Below, piece by piece: positions 6,225-14,002 of a stretch of 17,466 bases of DNA (its first letter is position 1; each line of letters starts with the position of its first letter). The DNA is from AG41 sp035943095 (GTDB taxonomy: Bacteria > Gemmatimonadota > Gemmatimonadetes > Gemmatimonadales > GWC2-71-9). A program made the translations under genes and the position numbers. The notes under the pieces are model-generated. The model saw only the letters and a list, made by a program, of their open reading frames with translations. It was not told the origin of the DNA and did no database searches. The stretch is from the NCBI GenBank assembly GCA_035943095.1, contig DASZCN010000106.1:1-17466 (forward strand), given 5' to 3'.

Positions 6225-8351
6225 ATGCGATCTCTGATAACGACCGTCGCCGCGGTGTCTTTGGTCATCTGTAGACCACTCTCCTCCCAGGACTCGACCT
6301 TCGTCGTCACCACCACGGATCCCGCGTACCGAGCCCCCGCCTTCATCAGCAACGGCGCGTTCAGTCTTGTCTCCTCCCCGCTCGGCACCACGGCCTCGCC
6401 CTCGTTCGCCGCCGGTGTCTATGATCACGCTCCTGGCGACGTGCCGCGCATCGCTGGCCTCCCCGCCTGGAACGCAATCGACGTCTTCGACGGCCAGCAC
6501 TGGCTCGGCCAGGCCACGCTCGATACCACCAGCCTGCGCGACTACCGCCAGACGCTCGACATGTACCAGGGGGTCCTGCGCACACAGTACGAGTGGGCCG
6601 ACGGCGATCGACGCACCTCGGTCTCCGTCGAGGCGTTCATTTCGCGCGCGGACGCGCGCCTCGCGGTCGTGAATCTCGTGCTGCTGTCGCACGACTCCGG
6701 AACGGTGACGCTCTCGTTCCCCTTGCGTCCCCGAGCCGCGCCCCAGCGCCTCGCGCTCGCCAAGCTCGAGCACACCGAGCCCGACTGGACACTCGAGAAG
6801 GTGTGGTATCCCGGCCATGTGAAGATCGAGAGCCGGGGAGCTACGGCGGGCGAGGTCTGGCTCGCCGGCCGGACGGAAGGGCGGGGGACGCCGGTCGCGC
6901 TCTCCGTCCGGGTCGGGTGGCCGGCACGCGAGAAGCCGGTGTCGGTACGGCCCGTGGTCTCAGACTCGGGAGTTACGCTCGACGTGACCTTTCGTCTGTC
7001 GCCCAACGTGCCGGTGACCGTCAGCAAGTACGTGGGCTTCGCCCGCTCCCGCACGGCCGCCTCGGCCGCCACTCGCGCGGCGCTCGCCGCCGGCTCCGAC
7101 GCCACGCTCGAGACGCATCGCGCCGCGTGGCGTCGCCTGTGGCAGACCGACATCGTGGTCGAGGGTGACCCCGAGCTGCAGCGTGTGTTGCACGCCATGC
7201 AGTTCTATCTCATGGCGAGCATCCGGGAAGGCACGAGCGAGAGCATCCCGCCAATGGGGCTTTCGACCGCCGGCTACTACGGGCACGTCTTCTGGGACGC
7301 GGACACGTGGATGTTTCCCGCGCTGCTGATCCTGCATCCCGATTTGGCCCGCTCGATGGTCATGTTCCGCCATCGGGCGCTTCCCGCCGCGGATCGGAAC
7401 GCGCGCACGAACGGCTACCGCGGCGCGATGTACCCCTGGGAGTCGGACGAGCTGGGTGAGGAGACGACCCCCCGGTTCGCATGGCAGAACGCCCTGTACG
7501 AGAATCACATCACGGGCGACGTGGCCCTGGCCCAATGGCAGTACTATCTCGCCACCGGCGACTCGGCCTGGCTGGCGCGCTACGGCGAGCCGGTGCTGCG
7601 CGCCACCGCCGACTTCTGGACCAGCCGGGCGACGTTCAACGCCGCGAAGCAGCGCTACGACATCGCGCACATCGTGTCCGTGGATGAAGGGCTCATCGGC
7701 ATCGGCAACGACACGTACACGAATGCCATCGCCCGGAAGAACCTGGAGCTGGCGGCGCTGGCCAGTCGCCGGGTGGGCCGGGTGCCCAACACCGCGTGGG
7801 CGCGTGTAGCGGAGGGCCTGTATATCCCGTACGATTCCGCGGGCCAATACCACCCCACGTATGAGGGTGCGCCCGAGGAGAAACGCGGCTCCGTTGTCCC
7901 GTTGTTGGCCTTTCCTCTGGCGTTGCCGATGAGCGAGGCGGCCAAGCGGAACGATATCCAAAGCGCGATCCGCCTCATGATCACGAAAGGCGGCGGGGCG
8001 ATGATGACCGAGACCCTCTATCCCGTGATAGCCGCCGAGCTGGGTGAGCGCGCGCTGGTGGACACGCTGCTCCCGCTCAGCTACGAGGGACACGTGCGGC
8101 CGCCCTTCTACGCGCTCGCGGAAACACCGCGGAACGACGCCGTGAACTTCCTGACCGGTGCCGGCGGATTCCTCCAGCAGGTGATGTACGGCTACACCGG
8201 CCTGCGGCTTACGAACGACGGCCTGCGACCGGTCTACCGGCCGGTCCTCCCGTCGGCCATTACCCGCCTCGTGCTCAAGCACGTGTCCGTTCGGGGCAAG
8301 CCGTACGACATCATGGTCGAGGGCGACTCGGCGCGGTTCGTCGCGAGATGA
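6225..8351 (+). CDS. Exported GH65 alpha-glucoside hydrolase (kojibiose hydrolase / acid trehalase / PGGHG-like)
   Basis: Predicted periplasmic glycoside hydrolase of 708 aa, close to the size of human PGGHG. A signal peptide (RSLITTVAAVSLVIC) precedes the beta-sandwich N-domain, followed by the (alpha/alpha)6 barrel. GHVFWDADTWMFP contains the subsite residues D358/D360, and GAMYPWES is typical of the family. E488 in HIVSVDEGLIGIG matches the general acid, and E633 in ALAETPRNDAVNFLTGAGG matches the general base that GH65 hydrolases have and phosphorylases lack. The spacing of 145 residues agrees with E430/E574 of human PGGHG. It therefore should hydrolyse an alpha-glucoside such as trehalose, kojibiose or glucosyl-galactose with inversion. 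I chose ATG 6225 over an in-frame ATG at 6159, which lies inside the terminator hairpin. No Shine-Dalgarno is visible. Its stop overlaps the next start (ATGA, 8348-8351). Confidence 0.88.
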   Translation: MRSLITTVAAVSLVICRPLSSQDSTFVVTTTDPAYRAPAFISNGAFSLVSSPLGTTASPSFAAGVYDHAPGDVPRIAGLPAWNAIDVFDGQHWLGQATLDTTSLRDYRQTLDMYQGVLRTQYEWADGDRRTSVSVEAFISRADARLAVVNLVLLSHDSGTVTLSFPLRPRAAPQRLALAKLEHTEPDWTLEKVWYPGHVKIESRGATAGEVWLAGRTEGRGTPVALSVRVGWPAREKPVSVRPVVSDSGVTLDVTFRLSPNVPVTVSKYVGFARSRTAASAATRAALAAGSDATLETHRAAWRRLWQTDIVVEGDPELQRVLHAMQFYLMASIREGTSESIPPMGLSTAGYYGHVFWDADTWMFPALLILHPDLARSMVMFRHRALPAADRNARTNGYRGAMYPWESDELGEETTPRFAWQNALYENHITGDVALAQWQYYLATGDSAWLARYGEPVLRATADFWTSRATFNAAKQRYDIAHIVSVDEGLIGIGNDTYTNAIARKNLELAALASRRVGRVPNTAWARVAEGLYIPYDSAGQYHPTYEGAPEEKRGSVVPLLAFPLALPMSEAAKRNDIQSAIRLMITKGGGAMMTETLYPVIAAELGERALVDTLLPLSYEGHVRPPFYALAETPRNDAVNFLTGAGGFLQQVMYGYTGLRLTNDGLRPVYRPVLPSAITRLVLKHVSVRGKPYDIMVEGDSARFVAR

Positions 8352-10723
8352 GGTTGGGTCCGTTGGTCCTCGCGGCGCTGGGGGTCGCGTGTGTCGCGCC
8401 CGTTTACGGGCAGTCGCCGAGCCGCGAGTTCACTCGCGGAGGCGACAGCGTCCCGCCCTATCTCGCGTTCCCCGAGCCGGGGCTCGACGACCCAGCCGCC
8501 TACGAAGGCTACACCACCCGCGTGTTTCGCGACTCCCGCGGCAACGCGTTCCAGGTCTACGTGAACGGCGCCACGGGGCGGGTCGTGAGCCTCTGGGCGG
8601 ACGCGCTCGATGAGAGCGTGGGATTCACGGTCCGCGATTCCGGCGGCAAGCCCGCGGAGGTGGCGTGGGGGGGAGGGGGGGGGACCGCGCGAGCCGTGGT
8701 GGCCGAATCGCTCGCGGGTCGCACGCGGTCGCTCTCGTACAGCCTGGAAGCCCCCGCGTCAGTCAGCATCGGACTCTTCCTGCTCGGCTCCATGCGGGTC
8801 GAGCGGGACCTGCAGTACGCGCGCCGCGATACGCTCCCTCTCGACGCCGCAGCGTTCCCCCAGCACGAGCTGACGGAGTTGATCGACCACCTCGCGCGTC
8901 TCAAGCCCACCGAGCGCGCGCGGCACCTGGCCGTTCTTGGCGTGAAGACGGTCGATGCGCTTCGCGCGCGCCTTGCACCTCAGATCACCCTGCGACGCGG
9001 AGACACGACCTGGACCGTCCGCGTGGAGCAGCCGAGCTTCGACGGGAAGCACCACCTGTGGCTCGCAATCTCGGGAGATACCCGGGAGACGGTCCCCGCA
9101 CTCAGCGGCAGTGTGGTCACGATCCGCCGCCCCGCCGGCGGGCCGGTGCGCATCGGCGTCCGCGTGACGACCGATGCGTCCGCGCTGACCCCCCTCTCAC
9201 GCGCCGAGATCTTCAACGACGATTTTCGCAGCTTTTACGAGTCGGTCCGCGCGGACACAGGCCATGCGGAGCGGTTTCGCCGACTCGAGCGCGAAGTGCG
9301 CGGCATGGAGCTGTTGTGCTACGGTGAAAAACTGATGGCGGGCCTTCCGAATTTCGCGACGTATTTCGGGCGGGACATGCTCATGACCGCCTTGCTGATG
9401 GAGCCGGTGTGGGCGCCGGAGATGCCGGAACACGTGATCGCGACCGCCTTGAAGAAGCTCGCGCCGGATGGCGACGTGAGCCACGAGGAGGCGCTCGGCG
9501 GTCAGGCGATCCGCGAGAACGCGGCCGAGTACAACCGGCTGGCGGCGGCCGGCCGGCTGGCGCAGGCCCGTGCGGTGCTCGGCCGGCTCGACGCCACGCG
9601 CGAGAATTACATCATGATCGACGACGACTTCCAGCTGCCGGGCGTGGCCGCCCGCTATTTCGCCGACCCGCGCGTCTCGGCCGACCGCAAGCGCCGGTTC
9701 CTGGGCGCGGAGCATCGTCTCGCGCGCCTCGTCCTCAATCTCGATTACGTCGCCCGGCACGCGGCGCCGTACGCGCGGAACCCAGTCGCCACAAACCTCG
9801 TGAGCTTTCCCCGTGCGCCCGACGGACGGTGGATATCCGCGAGCTGGCGGGACAGTCGGGCGGGCTACGGCGGCGGCGGATTCGCCATGGACGTGAACGT
9901 GATCTGGATACCGCACGCCCTCGAAAGCATCGGTACGATCCTCGATGCGGTGAAACAGCTCGGCCTGAAGCCGGCAATTCCCAACGGCCCGCTCGCCGCG
10001 TTCGCCAGTGATCGGGCGGCGCTGGCCGGCGCCGTCGCCACCTGGAAGCGGGCGGAGCGTCATTTCAAGGTTGCGCTCCTGGGCACTGCGGTCGCCGGGC
10101 GCGTGTCGAAACGGGTGAGCTGGCTGCCGCCGGCGGAGCGCGACTACTGGGCGGGCGTGCAAACGCGTGGGGAGGGGGGGGGGACCGAGCACGACTCGCT
10201 CAAATTTCTCGCCCTCTCGCTCGATGCCACCGGCCGGCCGATCCCCATCGTCAATACCGATCCCGCCATGGCGCTTCTGCTCGATCCACTCGGTCGCGAT
10301 CGCACGCTCGAGCTCGTCGGGCCGAGCCTCCGGCCGTATCCGACCGGACTGTTCGTGGACGGGTTGGGGCCCCTCACGGCCAACGACGCGTATGCCCCGC
10401 CCGACGTGTGGGAAGCATTCCGGCGCGACGCCTATCACTCGCCGACGGTCGTCTGGGGCCGGGACGTGAACGTGCTCCTGGCGGGGCTCGCCCTGCAGAT
10501 CGCCGCCCTGCCGTCCGGGACAGACGCGGCCCCGCTCGCGGAAGCGCTGCAGCGGACGGTGACCGCGGTGGACCGCTCCGGGCTGCGCCATGCGGAGCTC
10601 TGGAGTTATCGCATCGACGGCGGCCGGCTCGTGCCCACGCGCTACGGGACGAGCTCGGACGTGCAGCTGTGGAGTCTGACCGACCTCGCCGTTCAGTATC
10701 TCCTCAACCATCATATGCCATGA
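8348..10723 (+). CDS. Exported protein of unknown function, probable six-hairpin glycosidase-like fold
   Basis: I do not recognise a characterised family. The protein has 791 aa. A signal peptide (MRLGPLVLAALGVACVAPVYG) is followed by a beta-rich N-terminal part to about residue 285. An alpha-helical C-terminal half then starts near FNDDFRSFYE. LPNFATYFGRDMLMTALL (D343) resembles the GRD motif at the start of the catalytic barrel in glycogen-debranching and GH63-type glucosidases. Candidate catalytic acids include D343, E380/E381 (GDVSHEEALGGQ) and the acidic run ENYIMIDDDFQLPG. Its place between a GH65 hydrolase and a sugar symporter, joined by ATGA overlaps at both ends, supports a role in processing an alpha-glucoside in the periplasm. 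Two polyguanine tracts encode glycine runs (about residues 108-112 and 608-613). The glycosidase assignment is inference from one motif, the fold-like layout and context. Confidence 0.6.
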   Translation: MRLGPLVLAALGVACVAPVYGQSPSREFTRGGDSVPPYLAFPEPGLDDPAAYEGYTTRVFRDSRGNAFQVYVNGATGRVVSLWADALDESVGFTVRDSGGKPAEVAWGGGGGTARAVVAESLAGRTRSLSYSLEAPASVSIGLFLLGSMRVERDLQYARRDTLPLDAAAFPQHELTELIDHLARLKPTERARHLAVLGVKTVDALRARLAPQITLRRGDTTWTVRVEQPSFDGKHHLWLAISGDTRETVPALSGSVVTIRRPAGGPVRIGVRVTTDASALTPLSRAEIFNDDFRSFYESVRADTGHAERFRRLEREVRGMELLCYGEKLMAGLPNFATYFGRDMLMTALLMEPVWAPEMPEHVIATALKKLAPDGDVSHEEALGGQAIRENAAEYNRLAAAGRLAQARAVLGRLDATRENYIMIDDDFQLPGVAARYFADPRVSADRKRRFLGAEHRLARLVLNLDYVARHAAPYARNPVATNLVSFPRAPDGRWISASWRDSRAGYGGGGFAMDVNVIWIPHALESIGTILDAVKQLGLKPAIPNGPLAAFASDRAALAGAVATWKRAERHFKVALLGTAVAGRVSKRVSWLPPAERDYWAGVQTRGEGGGTEHDSLKFLALSLDATGRPIPIVNTDPAMALLLDPLGRDRTLELVGPSLRPYPTGLFVDGLGPLTANDAYAPPDVWEAFRRDAYHSPTVVWGRDVNVLLAGLALQIAALPSGTDAAPLAEALQRTVTAVDRSGLRHAELWSYRIDGGRLVPTRYGTSSDVQLWSLTDLAVQYLLNHHMP
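8667..8683 (+). repeat. Polyguanine tract G7-A-G9 within the unknown glycosidase-like gene
   Basis: A nearly pure G-run of 17 bases between CGT and ACCG that encodes five consecutive glycines. A similar tract occurs about 1.5 kb downstream in the same gene with the same flanks. Such runs are prone to slippage and to sequencing error. The frame is open as given. Confidence 0.8.
10169..10183 (+). repeat. Polyguanine tract G4-A-G10 within the unknown glycosidase-like gene
   Basis: Second G-run in this gene, flanked like the first by CGT and ACCG, encoding Gly-Glu-Gly-Gly-Gly. Gain or loss of one base here would shift the last 180 or so residues out of frame and would also affect translational coupling to the symporter gene. 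Confidence 0.8.
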
Positions 10724-12327
10724 CCTCCCTGCATCTGTTCGATCTCCTGGTGATCGCGGTGTATTTCGTTCTCCTTGCGGGGATCGGCTACTGGGCCGCC
10801 AAACGCGAGAAGAACGTCAGCGCCGACTACTTTCTCGCGAGCCGCGATGTGGGTTGGTTCGCGGTCGGGGCGAGCCTGTTCGCGTCCAACATTGGAAGCG
10901 AGCACCTGGTCGGTCTCGCTGGCACCGGCGCGGCGAGCGGGCTCGCCGTAGGCCACTTCGAATGGCTCGCCTGCCTCATTCTCCTGCTGCTGGGGTGGCT
11001 GTTCGTGCCGTTCTACCTGCGGAGCGGCGTGTACACCATGCCGGAATTCCTCGAACGCCGGTTCAATCCCACGGCGCGGTCGTACTTCACCTGGGTGTCG
11101 ATCATCGGGTATGTGCTGACCAAGATCAGTGTGACGTTGTACGCGGGTGGTATCGTCGTGCGCGCGGTCACCGGCTGGAGCGTGTGGACGAGTGCCGTGG
11201 TCCTCATCGTCATCACGGGGCTCTACACGGTGCTGGGCGGGCTGCGCGCCGTGATTTACACGGAGGTGATGCAGGCGGTCGTCCTGATCATCGGGTCCGC
11301 CGTGCTGGCCGTGATGGGCCTGCAGGCGGTGGGCGGCTGGAGCGGGCTCGAGGCGCGGGTGCCGCCGGACTTCTTCTCGATGTGGAAGCCGATCAACCAC
11401 CCGGACTTCCCGTGGACCGGCATCGTGTTCGGCGCGCCGATCCTTGGCGTGTGGTACTGGTGTACGGACCAGCACATCGTGCAACGGGTGCTGGCGGCGC
11501 GGAACGTGAGCGAGGCACGGACCGGCACGATCTTCGCCGGCTTCTTGAAGATTCTGCCGGTGTTCATCTTCGTGTTGCCGGGGATCATCGCGGCGGCGCT
11601 GTTCACGGACATCCGCGGCGGTGCGGCCGACACCGCGTACCCGGCGCTCGTGACCCGCCTCCTGCCGGCCGGGTTGAAGGGCCTGGTGCTCGCCGGCATG
11701 CTCGCCGCGCTCATGAGCTCGCTCGCCTCCGCGTTCAACTCCTGCTCGACGTTGCTCACGTGGGACGTGTATCGAAAATGGCGTCCCGCGGCGAGCGAGG
11801 CGCGGCTTGTCGCGGTCGGCCGTGTGACCACCGTCCTGTTGGTGGGCCTGGGCCTCTTGTGGATCCCGTTCATGAAGTACATCTCGCCACAGATCTACAT
11901 CTACCTACAGAGCGTGCAGGCATACATCGCCCCTCCGATTGCGGCGTGCTTCCTGTTGGGCGTGCTCTACCCGCGATTGAACGGCGCCGGCGCCGTGTCC
12001 GCGCTGTTCACGGGGCTCGTGTTCGGCACGCTCCGCCTCGTGCTCGAGCTCTCGAAGGCGCACCTCGCGAGCGGTACGATGTGGGCCTGGTTTGCCGGCA
12101 TCAACTTCCTTCACTTTGCCGCACTCCTGTTCGCGCTCTGCTCGGGCATCCTCATCGTCGTCAGCCTCGCGACGCCTCCGCCTCCAGCCGTCAAGACCGT
12201 GGGGTTGACGTATGGAAGGCCGGACGTCACGGCCGCTCCCGTTTACTCGGGCCCGCGCACCTTGAACATCGTGCTCTCGGTTATCCTCGCGGCGACGATC
12301 GGGGTGCTGTGGTACATCTTCAGATGA
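10720..12327 (+). CDS. Sodium/solute symporter family (SSS), SGLT-like sodium/sugar cotransporter
   Basis: Inner-membrane symporter of 535 aa with about 14 hydrophobic segments, very close in length to the Vibrio sodium/galactose transporter vSGLT. SADYFLASRDVGWFAVGAS and SNIGSEHLVGLAGTGA match the first helices of the sugar branch of the family. AALMSSLASAFNSCSTL (serines at 333-334) matches the helix that supplies sodium-site serines. WYWCTDQHIVQRVLAAR is also typical of SGLT-like members. It would import the glucose released by the exported hydrolases, driven by the sodium gradient. The start ATG 10720 overlaps the previous stop (ATGA), and its own stop overlaps the trehalase start (ATGA, 12324-12327). 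A longer in-frame opening from 10408 is only read-through into the preceding gene. Confidence 0.92.
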   Translation: MTSLHLFDLLVIAVYFVLLAGIGYWAAKREKNVSADYFLASRDVGWFAVGASLFASNIGSEHLVGLAGTGAASGLAVGHFEWLACLILLLLGWLFVPFYLRSGVYTMPEFLERRFNPTARSYFTWVSIIGYVLTKISVTLYAGGIVVRAVTGWSVWTSAVVLIVITGLYTVLGGLRAVIYTEVMQAVVLIIGSAVLAVMGLQAVGGWSGLEARVPPDFFSMWKPINHPDFPWTGIVFGAPILGVWYWCTDQHIVQRVLAARNVSEARTGTIFAGFLKILPVFIFVLPGIIAAALFTDIRGGAADTAYPALVTRLLPAGLKGLVLAGMLAALMSSLASAFNSCSTLLTWDVYRKWRPAASEARLVAVGRVTTVLLVGLGLLWIPFMKYISPQIYIYLQSVQAYIAPPIAACFLLGVLYPRLNGAGAVSALFTGLVFGTLRLVLELSKAHLASGTMWAWFAGINFLHFAALLFALCSGILIVVSLATPPPPAVKTVGLTYGRPDVTAAPVYSGPRTLNIVLSVILAATIGVLWYIFR

Positions 12328-13970
12328 AACCGTTGGGGAGGACGGTGGAGGTTGGTGGAGGTTGGTGGAGGATAGTTGCGCTCACGCTCGCGGTGGCGTG
12401 TCGCTCCACACCCTCCAAAACCTCCACCAACCTCCACCAACCTCCCGCGGCGACGTGGTATCAGCCCGAGCACGATCTCGGTGCGCTATTCGCCGCGGTC
12501 GAGCTCTCTGGGATCTTCCCCGACTCGAAGACGTTCGTCGACGCGCGGCCGCTCGTCGCGCCGGAGCAGATCGTGGCTCGCTACGACTTCGCCCGGCGCA
12601 CTCCGGGATTCAAGCTGCAGGACTTCGTCGCGCGGTATTTCGAGCTCCCGCACACCGTCGCGGCCGATTTTCACACGAACCGCTCCCAGACGATGGAGCG
12701 ACATATCCGGGCGCTGTGGCCCGTGCTCACCCGGTCGCCGTCGCACGACACCGCGCGCTCGTCCCTGATCCCGCTGCCCGAGCCGTACGTCGTCCCGGGC
12801 GGCCGCTTTCGCGAGGTCTACTATTGGGACTCCTACTTCACGATGCTCGGCCTGATTCAGAGCGGCCGCACCGATCTGGTCCACAGCATGCTCGACAATT
12901 TCGCCTACTTGGTGAGGACGTTGGGGCACATCCCCAACGGCAACCGCACGTATTATCTGGGCCGCAGTCAGCCGCCATACTTCGCCGCGATGGTGGGGCT
13001 CTACGCGAGCGCGACGGATACGGCGCACGCGCTGCCCTACCTCGACGCGCTCGAGGCGGAGTACGCGTTCTGGATGGATGGCGCCCAGCGGCTCGCGCCG
13101 GGCGAAGCGTACCGCCGCGTGGTGAAATTGCGCGACGGGTCGCTCTTGAACCGGTACTGGGACGACGATCTGGGCCCTCGGCCCGAGTCCTTCCGCGAGG
13201 ACTACACGCTCGGCCAGACAGTTCCGGAAGAGCGCCGTGAGCTCCTCTATCGAAACATCCGCGCCAGCGCTGAGAGCGGCTGGGATTTCTCGAGCCGATG
13301 GATGAGGGACCCGAAGGACTTGCGGACGCTCGAGACGACGGAGCTCGTGCCCGTGGATCTCAATTGCTTGCTCTATCACGCCGAGCGGATCATCGCCGCG
13401 CTGCGAGCGGCGCGTGCGAAGGCCGGGGACACGGACGTGGCGCGTCGGTTCAGCGCCGCGGCCGAGGCTCGGCGCCGGGCGCTGATCGCGGCGACGTTCG
13501 ATTCGGCCACCGGGTTCTTCTACGATGTCCGCTGGCGGAGCGGCGAGCGGGTGACGGACCGGCCCACGCTCACTGCCGCGGCCCCGCTCTACTTTGGCCT
13601 GGCGACGCCAGAGCAGGGTCGCGCCGTGGCCGCGCGGCTCGAGCGGGACTTCCTGAAGCCCGGCGGGTTCGTCACGACCCTGATCGCCTCGGGACAGCAG
13701 TGGGATGCTCCCAACGGCTGGCCGCCGCTCGAGTGGCTCGCCATCGAGGGCGCACGTCGTTACGGCCGGGCAGACCTGGCGGACGTGGCTCGCGAGCGCT
13801 GGCTGGCCCTCAATCGGCGCGTCTATGCGTCTACGGGCAAGATGACGGAGAAGTACGACGTGGAGGACCTGCGGCGGCGCGCCGGTGGGGGTGAGTACCC
13901 GACGCAGGATGGGTTCGGGTGGACCAACGGCGTGGCGCTCGCGCTAGGGGTGAAGGAGGGGAGGCGCTAG
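12324..13970 (+). CDS. treA: GH37 trehalase, probably a periplasm-facing lipoprotein
   Basis: Alpha,alpha-trehalase of 548 aa that cleaves trehalose to two glucoses; E. coli TreA has 565. Both trehalase signatures are intact: PGGRFREVYYWDSY from residue 158 and QWDAPNGWPP at 459-468. D321 in ESGWDFSSRW matches the general acid and E509 in EKYDVED the general base; GGGEYPTQDGFGWTNGV follows as in TreA. The leader IVALTLAVAC has a lipobox-like end, so C26 may be lipidated. Residues 3-16 before it and 27-41 after it are encoded by opposite arrays of a 10-bp repeat, an odd replacement of the normal n-region and tether. The start is set by the ATGA overlap with the symporter stop; no Shine-Dalgarno precedes it, so it probably depends on translational coupling. 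It is the last gene of the four-gene operon. Confidence 0.95.
   Translation: MKPLGRTVEVGGGWWRIVALTLAVACRSTPSKTSTNLHQPPAATWYQPEHDLGALFAAVELSGIFPDSKTFVDARPLVAPEQIVARYDFARRTPGFKLQDFVARYFELPHTVAADFHTNRSQTMERHIRALWPVLTRSPSHDTARSSLIPLPEPYVVPGGRFREVYYWDSYFTMLGLIQSGRTDLVHSMLDNFAYLVRTLGHIPNGNRTYYLGRSQPPYFAAMVGLYASATDTAHALPYLDALEAEYAFWMDGAQRLAPGEAYRRVVKLRDGSLLNRYWDDDLGPRPESFREDYTLGQTVPEERRELLYRNIRASAESGWDFSSRWMRDPKDLRTLETTELVPVDLNCLLYHAERIIAALRAARAKAGDTDVARRFSAAAEARRRALIAATFDSATGFFYDVRWRSGERVTDRPTLTAAAPLYFGLATPEQGRAVAARLERDFLKPGGFVTTLIASGQQWDAPNGWPPLEWLAIEGARRYGRADLADVARERWLALNRRVYASTGKMTEKYDVEDLRRRAGGGEYPTQDGFGWTNGVALALGVKEGRR
12331..12371 (+). repeat. Left array of 10-bp repeats, unit GTTGGTGGAG
   Basis: Four 10-base units at 12331, 12341, 12351 and 12361: CGTTGGGGAG, GACGGTGGAG, GTTGGTGGAG, GTTGGTGGAG, plus one G. 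It begins 7 bases after the first base of the trehalase start codon. Each unit carries a GGAG, like a Shine-Dalgarno sequence. It is the reverse complement of the array at 12412-12445. Confidence 0.9.
12347..12445 (+). repeat. Perfect 25-bp inverted repeat formed by two opposite decamer arrays
   Basis: Bases 12347-12371 are exactly complementary to 12421-12445, with a 49-base loop (12372-12420) that encodes the hydrophobic core of the trehalase leader peptide. In mRNA this gives a long, GC-rich stem starting 23 bases into the coding sequence. The decamer period and the two-sided symmetry differ from an ordinary terminator, and no T-run follows. Confidence 0.92.
12412..12445 (-). repeat. Right array of 10-bp repeats, unit CCTCCACCAA
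   Basis: Units CCTCCAAAA (one base short), CCTCCACCAA, CCTCCACCAA and a final CCTCC. Opposite orientation to the array at 12331-12371. The CCTCCACC core differs by one base from the CCTCTACC core of the permease repeat. Confidence 0.9.
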
Positions 13971-14002
13971 ATTACGGCGCCCCCAATCCTGGCAGCCCGT
14001 CG

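Noticed and set aside
6960..8282. 440-codon open frame on the minus strand
   Set aside because: Antisense to the GH65 gene, whose catalytic motifs are intact; composition is typical of a shadow frame.
9197..10714. 505-codon open frame on the minus strand
   Set aside because: Shadow of the exported unknown protein in GC-rich DNA; low-complexity basic translation without domains.
10854..12323. Upstream part of the open frame that continues into the trehalase gene
   Set aside because: Out of frame with the symporter gene, which is unmistakable here; only the part from ATG 12324 is trehalase.
12347..12445. Rho-independent terminator
   Set aside because: The stem lies inside the trehalase reading frame, the loop is 49 bases and no T-run follows the right arm.
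12331..12446. CRISPR array
   Set aside because: Units are 10 bp, contiguous without spacers, inverted relative to each other and coding; none of this fits CRISPR.
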